A DNA stretch of 64,000 nucleotides, taken from positions 3,224,001 to 3,288,000 of the forward strand of contig NZ_CP042434.1 of NCBI RefSeq assembly GCF_007971385.1. Reading direction: 5' to 3'. Below the pieces are notes generated by a model. It was not told where the DNA came from, made no database searches, and saw only the letters and a list, made by a program, of their open reading frames with translations. This document shows positions 29,911 through 39,122 of this stretch, one piece after another. Every line of letters starts with the position of its first letter. Position 1 is the first letter of the stretch. The stretch is from Arachidicoccus ginsenosidivorans. GTDB taxonomy: Bacteria; Bacteroidota; Bacteroidia; Chitinophagales; Chitinophagaceae. The translations under genes were made by a program, and so were the position numbers.

Positions 29911-32648
29911 TTAAACATTAAATGCGGTATCCAGGATTTCTTCCTGTTCTACCTTATGGACCTTAGCATAACCCGTAGCGGTAGACGCACTGGCATTTCT
30001 GCTGATGATACCATAAGGGAAGGCTTTGAAGTTGGTCTGCAAATAGGTTGCTGCTCCCATATTCTGCGGTTCTTCCTGTACCCAAAACCAGACTGCCCCA
30101 CTATACTTTTCATGTAAGGTAATCAATTGTTCTTCCGGGGTTGGGTAGATTTGCTCCAGACGGATCAGCGCAATATCGGTCCTGTTTTCTTTTTGTCTTT
30201 TTTCCTCCAGATCAAAATAAAGCTTACCAGAGCAAAGGAGTACTTTTTTGATCTTGGACGGGTCAGCGGCTGCTGCCTGGTCATCGATCACTTCCTGGAA
30301 ACGGTGCTGACCGGCAAAGTCTTCGGCCTTACTGTAGGAGCCAGGATGTCTGAGGTTCGCTTTCGGGCTCATATTGATCAAGGGCTTTCTAAACGACCAT
30401 TTCATCTGCCGTCTGAGCGCATGGAAGAAATTGGCAGCCGTGGTAATATTGGTGACCACAATATTTTGTTCCGCGCAGCTTTGAAGGAATCTTTCCAGAC
30501 GGGCACTGGAGTGATCCGGGCCACTGCCTTCATACCCATGTGGTAATAGCAGTACAACGCCACTCATGAGTCCCCATTTGGATTCTGCACTGGTAATGTA
30601 CTGGTCAATAACCATCTGGGCACCATTGGCGAAGTCGCCATATTGTGCCTCCCAGACAGCCAGGTTATTCGGGTTGGCCAGTGCATAGCCATATTCAAAA
30701 CCCAGTACGGCATATTCGCTGAGCAGAGAATTATACACCCTGAACTTAGTATTTGGATCATTGGATAAATGATCCAAACGGTTGTATTCCAGATTGGTAT
30801 TCTCATCAAATAACACAGCATGGCGCTGAGCGAAAGTGCCACGTTTAACGTCTTCGCCACTGAGGCGAACGGTTTGATCCTCAATCAGCAGGCTGGCATA
30901 AGCCAATAACTCTGCTGTACCCCAGTCAATCAGGCCTTCTTTTTCAAAAGCGCCTTTTTGTCAAGGAGTAATTTTTTGATTTTACGAAGCGGCTGAAAAT
31001 CTTCTGGCCAACTCAGTATATTTTCCATGAGTTCGCTAACACTGGCTTCAGCAATACCAGTTACTGGAGACTCTTTGAAGTCACCTGGCTCAGAATAGCG
31101 AAGTTTTTGCCACCACTGTTCCGGAGCCTGCAATTTATAGGGCAGGGGCTTTTGATGCACCTCATCAAACCTTTCCTGCAGATCATTCCAGAACTTAGTC
31201 TCCATTTCTTTGGCCAGTTGCAGAACATCTTTTTCTCCGTTTTTAGTGAGGAATGCCATATAGACTTCCCTTGGATTAGGATGTTTATCGATCAGCGAAT
31301 AGAGGTGAGGCTGGGTAAATTTAGGTTCATCGCCTTCGTTATGTCCATGACGACGGTAACAAAGGATATCAATATAAATGTCTTGATGGAATTGCTGCCT
31401 GAAAGTAGTAGCAATCTCTGCTGCCTTTACAACTGCTTCAATATCATCGCCATTCACGTGGAATACTGGTGACTTAGTGATACCGGCAATCGCTGTACAG
31501 TAATCCGAACTGCGGGCATCTTCATAATCAGTGGTAAACCCGATCTGGTTATTGATCACCAGGTGAACGGTTCCGCCAACATTATAGCCATCTAGTTCGC
31601 TCATCTGGGCGACTTCATAGATGACTCCCTGGCCAGCCAGGGCGGCATCCCCGTGAATTAGGATGGGGAGAATTTTATTGTATTCAAAGTTATAAAGCAC
31701 ATTAGCCTTGGCACGTGCAAATCCGAGTGCAACAGGATCTACGACCTCCAGATGCGAAGGGTTCGGACAGAGTTGCAAATTGATTTTCTTACCGCTTGCG
31801 GTGATAAAATCACTTCTGAAACCCAGATGGTATTTGACGTCCCCACTTCCCTGCGTCTTATCGGCAGGTATAACCCCTTCAAATTCACTGAAAATTTGCT
31901 CGTAAGTTTTTCCCAGCGTATTGGCCAGTACATTCAGGCGGCCTCTATGGGCCATGCCAATGACGGCCTCTTCCACGTTATCATTGGTGGCTTCATGGAT
32001 GATGGCATCCAGGGCCGGAATCAGCGCTTCACCACCTTCTAATGAAAACCTTTTCTGACCTATATATTTAGTATGCAGGAATTTCTCGAAAATAACGCCC
32101 TGATTGATCTTTTCCAGGTATCTTTTGCGTTTTTCCAGGGTTGGCGCTTCCAAAAACTTTTTTTCGACGGCGTCAATGAGCCAGTTATAAATATCCGGAT
32201 CAGTAACATAGCCGCACTCAACGCCAACAGAGCCGCAATAAAGCTTGTTTAATTTATCAATGATCTGCTGCAAAGAAGCACCGGCAAGCCCGATAAACTG
32301 GCCTGCCTGAAATTTTTCGCTCAGATCCTTATCCGTAAGCCCGAAATATTTGAGTTCCAGGTTGGCATGACGGTCCTTACGGGAGCGAATAGGATTGGTC
32401 TGAGCAATCAAGTGGCCTTTATTGCGGTATGCTTCAATGAGCCTATATACAGAGAATTCTTTCGATAGTTGATGCGTGTCAACACTGCCGGTACCGGCAG
32501 GAGACAGATCGCCTGCAACGGCGTAGTCAAATCCTTCAAAAAACTTTCTAAATTCTGGGTCTACTTTTTCGGGGTCTTCGGTAAAATCTGTGTACAATCC
32601 TTCAATAAATGAAGGGTGGGAATTGGTTATATACGAGAAATCTTTCAT
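29911..32648 (-). CDS. sucA: 2-oxoglutarate dehydrogenase E1 (thiamine-dependent), interrupted by a one-base frameshift
   Basis: The decarboxylating subunit of the 2-oxoglutarate dehydrogenase complex. The frame 30930-32648 carries the N-terminal part and the thiamine region (GMAHRGRLNVLANT, HGDAALAGQGVIYEV, NNQIGFTTDY). The frame 29911-30906 carries the transketolase-like C-terminus (LIEDQTVRLSGEDVKRGTFAQRHAVL, ending in the EEILDTAFNV region). The join should read KEGLIDWGTAELLAYASLL; one extra A in the A-run (plus-strand Ts 30940-30944) gives an uninterrupted 912-residue protein of normal length. As in groEL, an assembly error is the simplest reason. sucB follows. Confidence 0.92.
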
Positions 32649-32814
32649 ATCTCTCCAGGGTATTTGTGAGATGAGTTATAATAGAATGCAAATATCAAAT
32701 ATTCCCTTCTAATAAAAGCCTAATGTTAGGTTTTTTTTTCAACAAACGGTTGTGTGTCCAAAGCTGAGAAACCATGGGGATTTAAAAAAAATTTTTCCTT
32801 TCAGAAATTTGCTC

Positions 32815-32822
32815 TACATTTG
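32815..32822 (+). promoter_or_regulatory. -7 promoter box of rpsT
   Basis: TACATTTG fits TAnnTTTG, 38 bases before the ATG. An upstream TTTTT tract 18 bases away may serve as the -33 element. Confidence 0.5.
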
Positions 32823-32860
32823 CAGTCCGAAAAAACAGTTACTCAAAAAAGAAATTTTTA

Positions 32861-33121
32861 ATGGCAAATCATAAAGCTACCAAAAAAGACGTACGTCAAG
32901 CAGCTAAACGCAGGGACAGAAACCGTTATAACGGTAAAACTACCCGTAACAATATTCGTAACCTTAAAGCGTCTGCCGATGATGCAGCTTATGATGCTGC
33001 ATTGCCTTTAACTTTCTCTATGATCGATAAATTGGCAAAACGCGGTGTAATTCATAAAAATAAAGCTAATAACCTGAAAAGTAAATTAGCCAGAAAAACT
33101 GAATTTAAAAAACCCGCCTAA
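32861..33121 (+). CDS. rpsT: 30S ribosomal protein S20
   Basis: 86 residues, strongly basic, with the S20 opening MANHKATKKDVRQ, the RDRNRYNGKTTRNNIR helix and the late LAKRGVIHKNKANNLKSKLAR segment. It binds 16S rRNA early in 30S assembly. It is a monocistronic unit with its own promoter box and a following hairpin. Confidence 0.96.
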   Translation: MANHKATKKDVRQAAKRRDRNRYNGKTTRNNIRNLKASADDAAYDAALPLTFSMIDKLAKRGVIHKNKANNLKSKLARKTEFKKPA

Positions 33122-33160
33122 GGAGGGTGATTTGAGTTAGTTTTTTCAATTATCTTATTT

Positions 33161-33205
33161 AAAACCAGTCAGTTGAGTTGAATAAACACATTGCCTGGTT
33201 TTTTT
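33161..33205 (+). terminator. Probable terminator of rpsT
   Basis: Arms AAAACCAG (33161-33168) and CTGGTTTT with a 7-T run, but a large loop of about 26 bases, so weaker than the others. The rest of the gap to the serpin gene (33206-33566) shows only a small 6-bp hairpin at 33513-33535, 32 bases before the serpin ATG; no gene is seen there. Confidence 0.55.
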
Positions 33206-33566
33206 GTGCTCCTATATGAACGCTATTATTTTCCCTTTGATTACTTTTTATTAACTGCCTACCTAATTCGTAACAGAGCCGCTACTACTTGCCTGCTTCG
33301 TTTTTTTGATTGATCCTTGGCTACCAATTGATGCATAGCTCTTTTGCCCCTTACTCCTTTGTTATTCATCATCTTTATAAAAGTAATGGAGCCATTTTTG
33401 TTGGCTTATAATTTAAAAAGGCAAATACTTAAAAAAAAGCCAGATAGTGTAGCGTTTTTTGTAATATGTCGTTTAAGTTTAAAAGTGGCCTGGCTTATGT
33501 CCATGGATTATAGGCCGTGAAAATTATTTACGGCCGGTATTTGGTCTTATTTAAAATTATTTTAAT

Positions 33567-34817
33567 ATGAAACATTTTATGGGGTTTTCAATGCTTTTAG
33601 GTTTGGGAGTGCTTGGTTTTGCCGGTTGTAGTAAGGGAATGCACTCGGGAGCGTCAGATAATTCCAATCAACAGGCACCGGTTAAAGAGATCAGTATTAG
33701 TCCTATGGTGCAGGCAAGTGTTAATGACTTTTCGTTTAATTTCTTACAGCATTTGGAGGCGAGTGCGCCCAAAAATGAGAACTTCTTTGTGTCTCCACTC
33801 AGTCTACATATGGATTTGGGCATGGTACTGAGTGGCGCAGCGGGTAACACTTATGATGAATTGCTGAAAGTGCTGGATCTGGATGGAAAAAGTTTAGATC
33901 AGGTAAATAAAGCCTATAAGACATTACTGGACCAATTGCCTGGCGCTGATCCAAAAGTTAAGTTGGGGTTATATAACTCCATCTGGTACAAAAAAGCCTT
34001 TCCTTTTAAGCAGGATTATCTCAAAAGTATGCAGGATAATTTTGAGGCTACCGTTAAAGCCCTTGATTTTAAACCCGATGATGCCAGTTATATCAATGAC
34101 TGGGCCAGTGATAAAACAAATGGAAAAATCAAAAAAGTCTTGGATGTCATTCAGCCGGATGATGTTATGTTTTTGGTGAATGCCCTGTATTTTAAAGGAG
34201 ACTGGAGTTCAAAGTTTGATAAAGACAATACCCGCGCGGCTGATTTTCACCTGGAGGATGGCAGTACCAAGCAAGTACAAATGATGCATCAGAGCGCCAG
34301 CTTTAAACATTATAGTGCAGCTGATTATACCGCCATTCAATTACCTTATGGTAACGGACAGTTTTCTATGACTGTTATTTTGCCTAAGCAGGGGCAAACA
34401 TTAAATAAGGTACTTGCTGGCCTTGGAAGTAATGACTGGGCTAATATCCAGGACAATATGGTGGCTGGGAAAATCAACCTGGGACTCCCTAGATTTACGA
34501 TCCCCACTTATGAAATCAAGCTTAACGCTGTTTTGGAGGCAATGGGCATGAAAGCTGCTTTCAGTAGCAAGACGGCTGATTTCTCCAAAATGTCTGCTCA
34601 GGGTGTCTATGTGAGCTTTGTGAAGCAGGATACGTACCTAAAAGTAGATGAACAGGGTACAGAGGCTGCTGCAGTAACGACTACGGGTATGGTGACAACT
34701 TCCGTTCAAATACCACAGGAGATGCTCTGTGATCACCCCTTTGGGATCATTATCAGCGAAAAAACATCCAATACAATTTTATTTATGGGGAAAATCATGG
34801 ATCCTGATTCAGAGTAA
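33567..34817 (+). CDS. Serpin-family protease inhibitor, lipoprotein
   Basis: 416 residues, with a lipoprotein signal ending at C21 (GVLGFAGC). The serpin fold is shown by NFFVSPLSLHMDLGMVLSGAAGNTYDEL, YFKGDWSSKFD, ADYTAIQLPYGNGQFSMTVILP and the hinge before the reactive loop, DEQGTEAAAVTTTG. The fold closes with HPFGIIISEKTSNTILFMGKI. The hinge alanines and small residues are those of an inhibitory serpin. The loop after the hinge (MVTTSVQIPQ) is short, so the target protease class is unclear. As a surface or periplasmic lipoprotein it could guard against host or self proteases. It stands alone with a terminator after it. Confidence 0.92.
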   Translation: MKHFMGFSMLLGLGVLGFAGCSKGMHSGASDNSNQQAPVKEISISPMVQASVNDFSFNFLQHLEASAPKNENFFVSPLSLHMDLGMVLSGAAGNTYDELLKVLDLDGKSLDQVNKAYKTLLDQLPGADPKVKLGLYNSIWYKKAFPFKQDYLKSMQDNFEATVKALDFKPDDASYINDWASDKTNGKIKKVLDVIQPDDVMFLVNALYFKGDWSSKFDKDNTRAADFHLEDGSTKQVQMMHQSASFKHYSAADYTAIQLPYGNGQFSMTVILPKQGQTLNKVLAGLGSNDWANIQDNMVAGKINLGLPRFTIPTYEIKLNAVLEAMGMKAAFSSKTADFSKMSAQGVYVSFVKQDTYLKVDEQGTEAAAVTTTGMVTTSVQIPQEMLCDHPFGIIISEKTSNTILFMGKIMDPDSE

Positions 34818-34844
34818 GTGATCCTATAAATACAGAATAAATGG

Positions 34845-34872
34845 AGCCGGTTTTTAATTAAACCGGCTTTTT
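34845..34872 (+). terminator. Terminator of the serpin gene
   Basis: 9-base arms (34845-34853 with 34860-34868) followed by TTTTTG. Confidence 0.8.
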
Positions 34873-34875
34873 GTT

Positions 34876-34883
34876 TAGCTTTG
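34876..34883 (+). promoter_or_regulatory. -7 promoter box of guaA
   Basis: TAGCTTTG fits TAnnTTTG, 41 bases before the ATG. The expected -33 site would fall within the T-tract of the preceding terminator (34851-34855, spacing 20). Confidence 0.45.
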
Positions 34884-34924
34884 CGGCAAATTCCCGGTAA
34901 ATCCTTTGCAAATATTCAAACTTT

Positions 34925-36460
34925 ATGACTGAAAAGATTATCATTTTAGATTTTGGTAGCCAGTATACACAGTTGATTGCCAGAGCCGTAAGAGAGGCGA
35001 ATGTCTATTGTGACATTATTCCTTTCCATAGTGCGATAGATTTTAATGAGCATATCAAAGGGGTGATTCTCAGTGGCTCTCCTTGCAGTGTCAATGAACA
35101 GGATGCACCTATGATTGATATTAAGGCAATCCTGGATAAAGTACCTGTTCTGGGCGTTTGTTATGGTGCACAACTGGCCGCCAAAGTATTTGGTGGTCGG
35201 GTGGAGAAATCGGATAAAAGGGAATATGGTCGTGCACAAATGCTGCGGCAGTTGGATGATAAACTTTTACAAGGACTTTCCGCTAAAAGCCAGGTTTGGA
35301 TGAGCCACAGTGATACCATTAAGGAATTACCAGTTGGATTTGAGGTATTGGCCACTACTGAAAGCATTCCTGTTGCGGCCTTTAAAATGAGCTCCGAGGA
35401 TCCTAACCCACTATACGGTTTACAGTTTCATCCAGAAGTATATCACTCTACAGAAGGGAAAAAGATTTTATACAACTTTCTGGTAAATATCTGTGGTTGT
35501 GCACAGGACTGGACACCGGCCTCCTTTGTTGAAGAGACCGTGGCCATGCTGAAGGAAAAAATAGGCAATAAGCATGTAATTATGGCGCTTAGCGGTGGAG
35601 TAGACAGTACCGTTGCTGCTACTTTAATCAGCAGGGCTATCGGGGACAGGCTCCATGGTATCTTTGTGGATAACGGTGTGTTACGTAAGGATGAATTTAA
35701 AGAGGTATTGGAAACTTATAATGAAATAGGCCTGAATGTTAAGGGGATAGATGCTAAAGCCCTTTTCTATAAAGAATTGGCGGGTAAATCTGATCCAGAG
35801 GCTAAAAGAAAAACGATTGGTAAGCTCTTTATTGATGTTTTTCATGAAGAAGCACTAAAAATTGATGAAGCTTCATTTCTGGGCCAGGGGACGATCTATC
35901 CAGATGTCATAGAGAGTGTCAGCGTCCATGGCCCTTCCGTTACCATTAAATCTCATCATAATGTAGGAGGCCTGCCGGCGACCATGAATTTGGAACTGGT
36001 AGAGCCGTTGAGATCCTTATTTAAGGATGAGGTCAGAAGGGTAGGCCTGGAACTAGGCATACCATCTGATATGATTAACAGGCATCCTTTCCCGGGGCCT
36101 GGGCTTGCGATCAGAATTTTAGGGGAAGTCACAGAAGAAAAGGCCAGGTTACTACAGGAGGCAGATCACATCTATATCAAGGCATTAAAAGACAAAAATC
36201 TTTATAATGAAGTTTGGCAGGCTGGGGCTATCCTTTTGCCAGTGAAGAGCGTAGGGGTGATGGGCGATGAAAGAACCTATGAGTTTACCCTGGCATTAAG
36301 AGCCGTCAGTTCAGTGGACGGGATGACGGCCGACTGGTCTCATTTACCTTATGAGTTCCTGGCGGATGTCTCCAATGCCATTATCAATAATGTAAAGGGA
36401 ATCAATAGGGTGGTTTATGACATCAGCAGCAAACCGCCTGCAACCATAGAATGGGAGTAA
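34925..36460 (+). CDS. guaA: GMP synthase (glutamine-hydrolysing)
   Basis: 511 residues, converts XMP to GMP. The N-terminal class-I glutamine amidotransferase domain has the nucleophile C79 in LGVCYGAQL and the H169/E171 pair in QFHPEVYHS. The ATP-pyrophosphatase domain has the P-loop SGGVDS at 223-228. The C-terminal dimerisation domain contains [14 protein letters not shown] and ends PATIEWE, as is standard. Length and motifs are normal. It is transcribed alone before the tRNA gene. Confidence 0.98.
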   Translation: MTEKIIILDFGSQYTQLIARAVREANVYCDIIPFHSAIDFNEHIKGVILSGSPCSVNEQDAPMIDIKAILDKVPVLGVCYGAQLAAKVFGGRVEKSDKREYGRAQMLRQLDDKLLQGLSAKSQVWMSHSDTIKELPVGFEVLATTESIPVAAFKMSSEDPNPLYGLQFHPEVYHSTEGKKILYNFLVNICGCAQDWTPASFVEETVAMLKEKIGNKHVIMALSGGVDSTVAATLISRAIGDRLHGIFVDNGVLRKDEFKEVLETYNEIGLNVKGIDAKALFYKELAGKSDPEAKRKTIGKLFIDVFHEEALKIDEASFLGQGTIYPDVIESVSVHGPSVTIKSHHNVGGLPATMNLELVEPLRSLFKDEVRRVGLELGIPSDMINRHPFPGPGLAIRILGEVTEEKARLLQEADHIYIKALKDKNLYNEVWQAGAILLPVKSVGVMGDERTYEFTLALRAVSSVDGMTADWSHLPYEFLADVSNAIINNVKGINRVVYDISSKPPATIEWE

Positions 36461-36482
36461 ACTAAATTAATGTGTTGATTTT

Positions 36483-36514
36483 TTTGCAAAAAAACTATTT
36501 TACTATTACTTTTG
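36483..36514 (+). promoter_or_regulatory. Bacteroidota-type promoter of the tRNA gene
   Basis: TTTG (36483-36486), a 20-base spacer, then TACTTTTG (36507-36514). This is one of the closest matches to the phylum consensus in the window. The tRNA starts 47 bases downstream. Confidence 0.65.
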
Positions 36515-36561
36515 CAACCCATTAGGGTACCAGCCCTGCTGATAACCTGATGGATAACCAC

Positions 36562-36635
36562 GGCGAGGTAGCTCAGGTGGTTAGAGCGCAGGATTCATAA
36601 CCCTGAGGTCTCGGGTTCAATTCCCGATCTCGCTA
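36562..36635 (+). tRNA. tRNA with anticodon CAT (Met, or Ile2 if lysidine-modified)
   Basis: A 74-base cloverleaf: acceptor GGCGAGG with TCTCGCT (G-U at both ends), D-stem GCTC/GAGC, anticodon loop TTCATAA, T-stem TCGGG/CCCGA with TTCAATT loop, discriminator A, and no encoded CCA. The anticodon stem lacks the three consecutive G-C pairs of initiator tRNA, so elongator Met or Ile2 is likelier. Confidence 0.9.
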
Positions 36636-36640
36636 CTTAT

Positions 36641-36692
36641 AAGATGGCTTAGTAAATTGATTTATAATTTATTAAGTCATCTTTTCTTTTTG
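36641..36692 (+). terminator. Terminator after the tRNA gene
   Basis: 18-base arms (36641-36658 with about 36666-36683, two mismatches), followed by a T-rich tract. Confidence 0.65.
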
Positions 36693-37217
36693 GAGGTATC
36701 GAAATAGGTATCGAATTTGCGAAAAATGATTATTGACAAGCTTGATTAATTTCGCTTATAAATTCTGTATTTGTCAAATTCGCTACCACTTCTTTGTCTA
36801 AAATTTCGTTTCCATGCTTTTGTGTCATTTTTTCAAACAACGCTGTTTGGAATTCAAAATATTCGCTGCTTAATTTAGAAGGCGGCGGTTGATCTTTAAT
36901 ATTCAATACACTACTAAACCATTTGCGTAACGTTTGTATAAGTGTAAGGGTCTCATTATCGTGGCACATTATATCCATGCCGTTTATATCTGATATTGCA
37001 GGAAGATGGTCATACTTTTTACCACCTAGGATCAGAAATTTTTTGCCTTTGTACTTCTCTCCTCCAAATTTTCTTAGTCCATAGTCGATGCCAAGTTCAA
37101 AAGGCATATTCATTCTAGCGTACTCATTTTCTTTTTGAGACTTGACAAGTGATATATCATGAATTCCATACCTGCTTTCCCGCATTAGATCAACAATTTT
37201 ATCTAATCTTAATTCAG

Positions 37218-37717
37218 TGTAAATTCGCAAATTAAAACGCCAAAATCGCAGGTTGAAATAGCCGAGGTATATTGGCTATTTTTAAGCCATGATGACAGTG
37301 AGCCAGTTTTTCTTAAATTGATGAGTACCATTTTTTCGCATTTTCAAAGAGCCTTCTATTCGCAAATTATTATGCACCACTTTTGAAGCTCTTGTTTAAT
37401 AGTCTACACAGGGTCCACTAACGGGCCAGCCCGTTAGTGGATCCTGTGTAGACTATTAAATGCTTTTATTGACCGTAGATAAAGGGAAAACGAAACTGCA
37501 CCATACAGAAGCGTAACCCAGTTAAAACATACGGGTACTAAAAAAAATACAGAAATGGCAGCAAATAAATTGCGAAAAAATGGCAACCGAAAAATGATAA
37601 AAAGTGGTGTTTTTAAATTTGAGAAGGGAAATACCCCTGACATAATTACAGAATTTATGTCAAATAAGGGCGGCTACTAGAACTTGCGATTATGGCGCTA
37701 TTTAATAAGATTTTACA
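37218..37717. mobile_element. Non-autonomous 500-bp inserted element (MITE-like) with 5-bp target duplication
   Basis: The ends begin TGTAAA and end TTTACA and carry imperfect inverted repeats of about 45 bases that share CGCCA-A/T-AATCGCA-G/A-GTT and TAGCCG. A second inverted pair, near CCATTTTTTCGCA, lies further in (about 37329-37341 and 37570-37582). The target TTCAG is duplicated at 37213-37217 and 37718-37722. There is no transposase frame; the one open frame inside (37434-37643) resembles nothing. TG...CA ends, multiple terminal repeats and a short duplication fit the IS21 family, but this assignment is tentative. A long palindrome sits in its middle. Confidence 0.85.
37395..37460. repeat. 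32-bp palindrome (one mismatch) inside the inserted element
   Basis: 37395-37426 pairs with 37429-37460 around a 2-base centre, with only one G/A difference between arms. It could extrude as a cruciform or form a very stable RNA hairpin. It may stop read-through transcription or be the remnant of a second insertion. Confidence 0.9.
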
Positions 37718-37863
37718 TTCAGCAGAATCAGCGTCTTCAGATGCTATTTTGGGTGTGTAACCGTTTTTAACGATTAGATACAAAATTGGATTAAGCAAGT
37801 CATTTTTATACTTTTCGTCAAAAGGGCAATTAATGAATATATTTTTGTCGAAGTTATCTGCCA

Positions 37864-38094
37864 TTATTTCTTATCTTTTGGTGGATTAGGATCGTTTCCA
37901 TAAGAGTTCTTATTCTGTATAATGCCATTCTTCTTATGGATATATAGTTCAGTCTTCTCGGTTTTACTAAGCTTTTTCCCATACTCAATGGCTTTCTCTT
38001 TTGTGGTAAAAGATTTGGATGCTCTTTCTGCACCAGATTTCTTTACAGACCATCCGGATGATGAGGGTATTACATGATTGGATTTTCGTTTCAT
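37864..38094 (-). CDS. DUF2188 domain protein
   Basis: 76 residues, DUF2188 from end to end: HVIPSSSGWSVKKSGAERASKSFTTKEKAIEYGKKL, then the TELYIHKKNGIIQNKNSYGNDPNPPK close typical of the family. The function of DUF2188 is unknown. Its stop codon overlaps the ATG of the FINCPFDE gene (TAATG), so the two form a tight operon. The region upstream (38095-38199) is AT-rich and has a weak promoter-like TAGTTTAG on the minus strand. Confidence 0.9.
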   Translation of the reverse strand: MKRKSNHVIPSSSGWSVKKSGAERASKSFTTKEKAIEYGKKLSKTEKTELYIHKKNGIIQNKNSYGNDPNPPKDKK

Positions 38095-38199
38095 AATTTT
38101 TAAATTTATGTCTAAACTATATTAACTTTGGATGTGAACAGATGTTCTTAATGTAAATATAAGAAAATTTAATAAATTAAAATGGTTAAACCAGTTTAA

Positions 38200-38511
38200 T
38201 TAATCGTAGTAAGAGGATTGATCACACATACCCACGGAAATATCGACATCAAGACCCTCCAGGCAGAGATCAACACTTCTCGTAAAACTCTGGAACGGGC
38301 TTTTGCCCATTACCTGGGTGTGCATCCAAAACTGTATGCACGCATCGTCCGTTTTAATGCCGTAAAAAGTCGGTTGGATACAAACAATACTTCGGAGCCT
38401 TTAACATCCGCTGCCTTGGATTACGGATTTTACGACAGTTCCCATTTTACCTCAGAGTTTAAGAAATTCTCAGGAGTGACCCCAAAATCCTATCTGAAAG
38501 CCAGGGGATAA
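38200..38511 (+). pseudogene. AraC-family regulator, C-terminal fragment only
   Basis: The frame opens after a stop at 38197-38199 and encodes about 103 residues: a helix-turn-helix pair (NTSRKTLERAFAHYLGVHPKLYARIVRFNAV and ALDYGFYDSSHFTSEFKKFSGVTPKSYLKA) with the AraC signature. The sensing domain, normally 150-200 residues before it, is missing and there is no ATG at the beginning (only a TTG at 38218). It is probably a 5'-truncated remnant at the border of the accessory module. A 14-base palindrome lies immediately upstream (38186-38199). Confidence 0.7.
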
Positions 38512-38734
38512 GCACACTTATTTTCTTTTCACGCAAGGAGCATTTAGTTTGACGCCCCTGCTGCCCACTTAGACTACATGCAAAGCAGTGAGTAGAAAAG
38601 AAGCGCTGGCAATAGCGGCCCTATGCCCAAACCGATACCAGTCTAATGAATAAGCACCATCCAGTCAAGAGGATTTCCCAACTTTAAAAGCAGACGACAG
38701 TCGCTGTGATTGAGAGAGGCACATATAATACGGA

Positions 38735-39094
38735 CTAACTATTGATCAGTTCGACTTCCTCCGGAACAATTAATAATAGGATACATCCAGGTCCAGAAGA
38801 GACCAGGTGTTTAAACCCAGGTGGTGTATACAAATAGTCACCGCTAACCAGATGCGCCCCGGCAATGTCCACTTCGCCGCTGATAACATACAACTCTTCA
38901 CCGCCAGGGTGGTTATGATAGGGGTAGGCCGCCCCGGCATCAAATCTAAGCAGAATGGAAGGAGAACGGTGTTGCAAGGGATCAAAACGCAGCGATTTTA
39001 CGTAAACCCCGGTATAATGAACCGCCTTCTCAACTAAGGGCTGCCAAGGCTGTGCGGCGGTATGGGTGATATAATGCTGAATATCGGTATCCAT
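38735..39094 (-). CDS. Cupin-domain (ChrR-type) protein
   Basis: 119 residues. The single cupin barrel shows the metal-binding pattern YPYHNHPGGEELYVISGEV (three histidine/glutamate ligands) and the second motif DYLYTPPGFKHLV with the fourth histidine. It resembles the C-terminal cupin of ChrR anti-sigma factors but has no zinc-binding anti-sigma domain, so it is likely a small dioxygenase-like or ligand-binding protein. It is the last gene of an AraC-DoxX-cupin series on the minus strand, 28 bases after the DoxX gene. Confidence 0.85.
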   Translation of the reverse strand: MDTDIQHYITHTAAQPWQPLVEKAVHYTGVYVKSLRFDPLQHRSPSILLRFDAGAAYPYHNHPGGEELYVISGEVDIAGAHLVSGDYLYTPPGFKHLVSSGPGCILLLIVPEEVELINS

Positions 39095-39122
39095 GGTCTG
39101 TTTTTGTTTTTATTTTTATGTA

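Larger units (their letters stand above)
36730..37864 (-). pseudogene. Gene for a FINCPFDE-motif protein, split by a 500-bp inserted element
   Basis: The first 48 codons (37864 down to 37723) encode DKNIFINCPFDEKYKNDLL and continue to EDADSAE. The remainder starts at 37217 with LRLDKIVDLMRESRYGIHDIS and ends at 36730. Between them lies the element 37218-37717. Removing it and one copy of the 5-bp duplication TTCAG leaves exactly 630 bases, an uninterrupted frame of 209 residues. The intact form resembles small proteins with a predicted TIR-like or nucleotide-binding fold that begin with this FINCPFD motif, then IHDIS and MPFELGIDYG. I know of no proven function. Its start codon overlaps the stop of the DUF2188 gene (TAATG), so the two are translationally coupled. 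Confidence 0.85.

Noticed and set aside
37434..37643. Protein encoded inside the inserted element
   Set aside because: The 69-codon frame runs into the palindrome and has no similarity to transposases.
36562..38220. Integrative element using the tRNA as attachment site
   Set aside because: I looked for a repeat of the tRNA 3' end near 38200 and found none, and no integrase is present. The region could be accessory, but the attachment claim is not supported.
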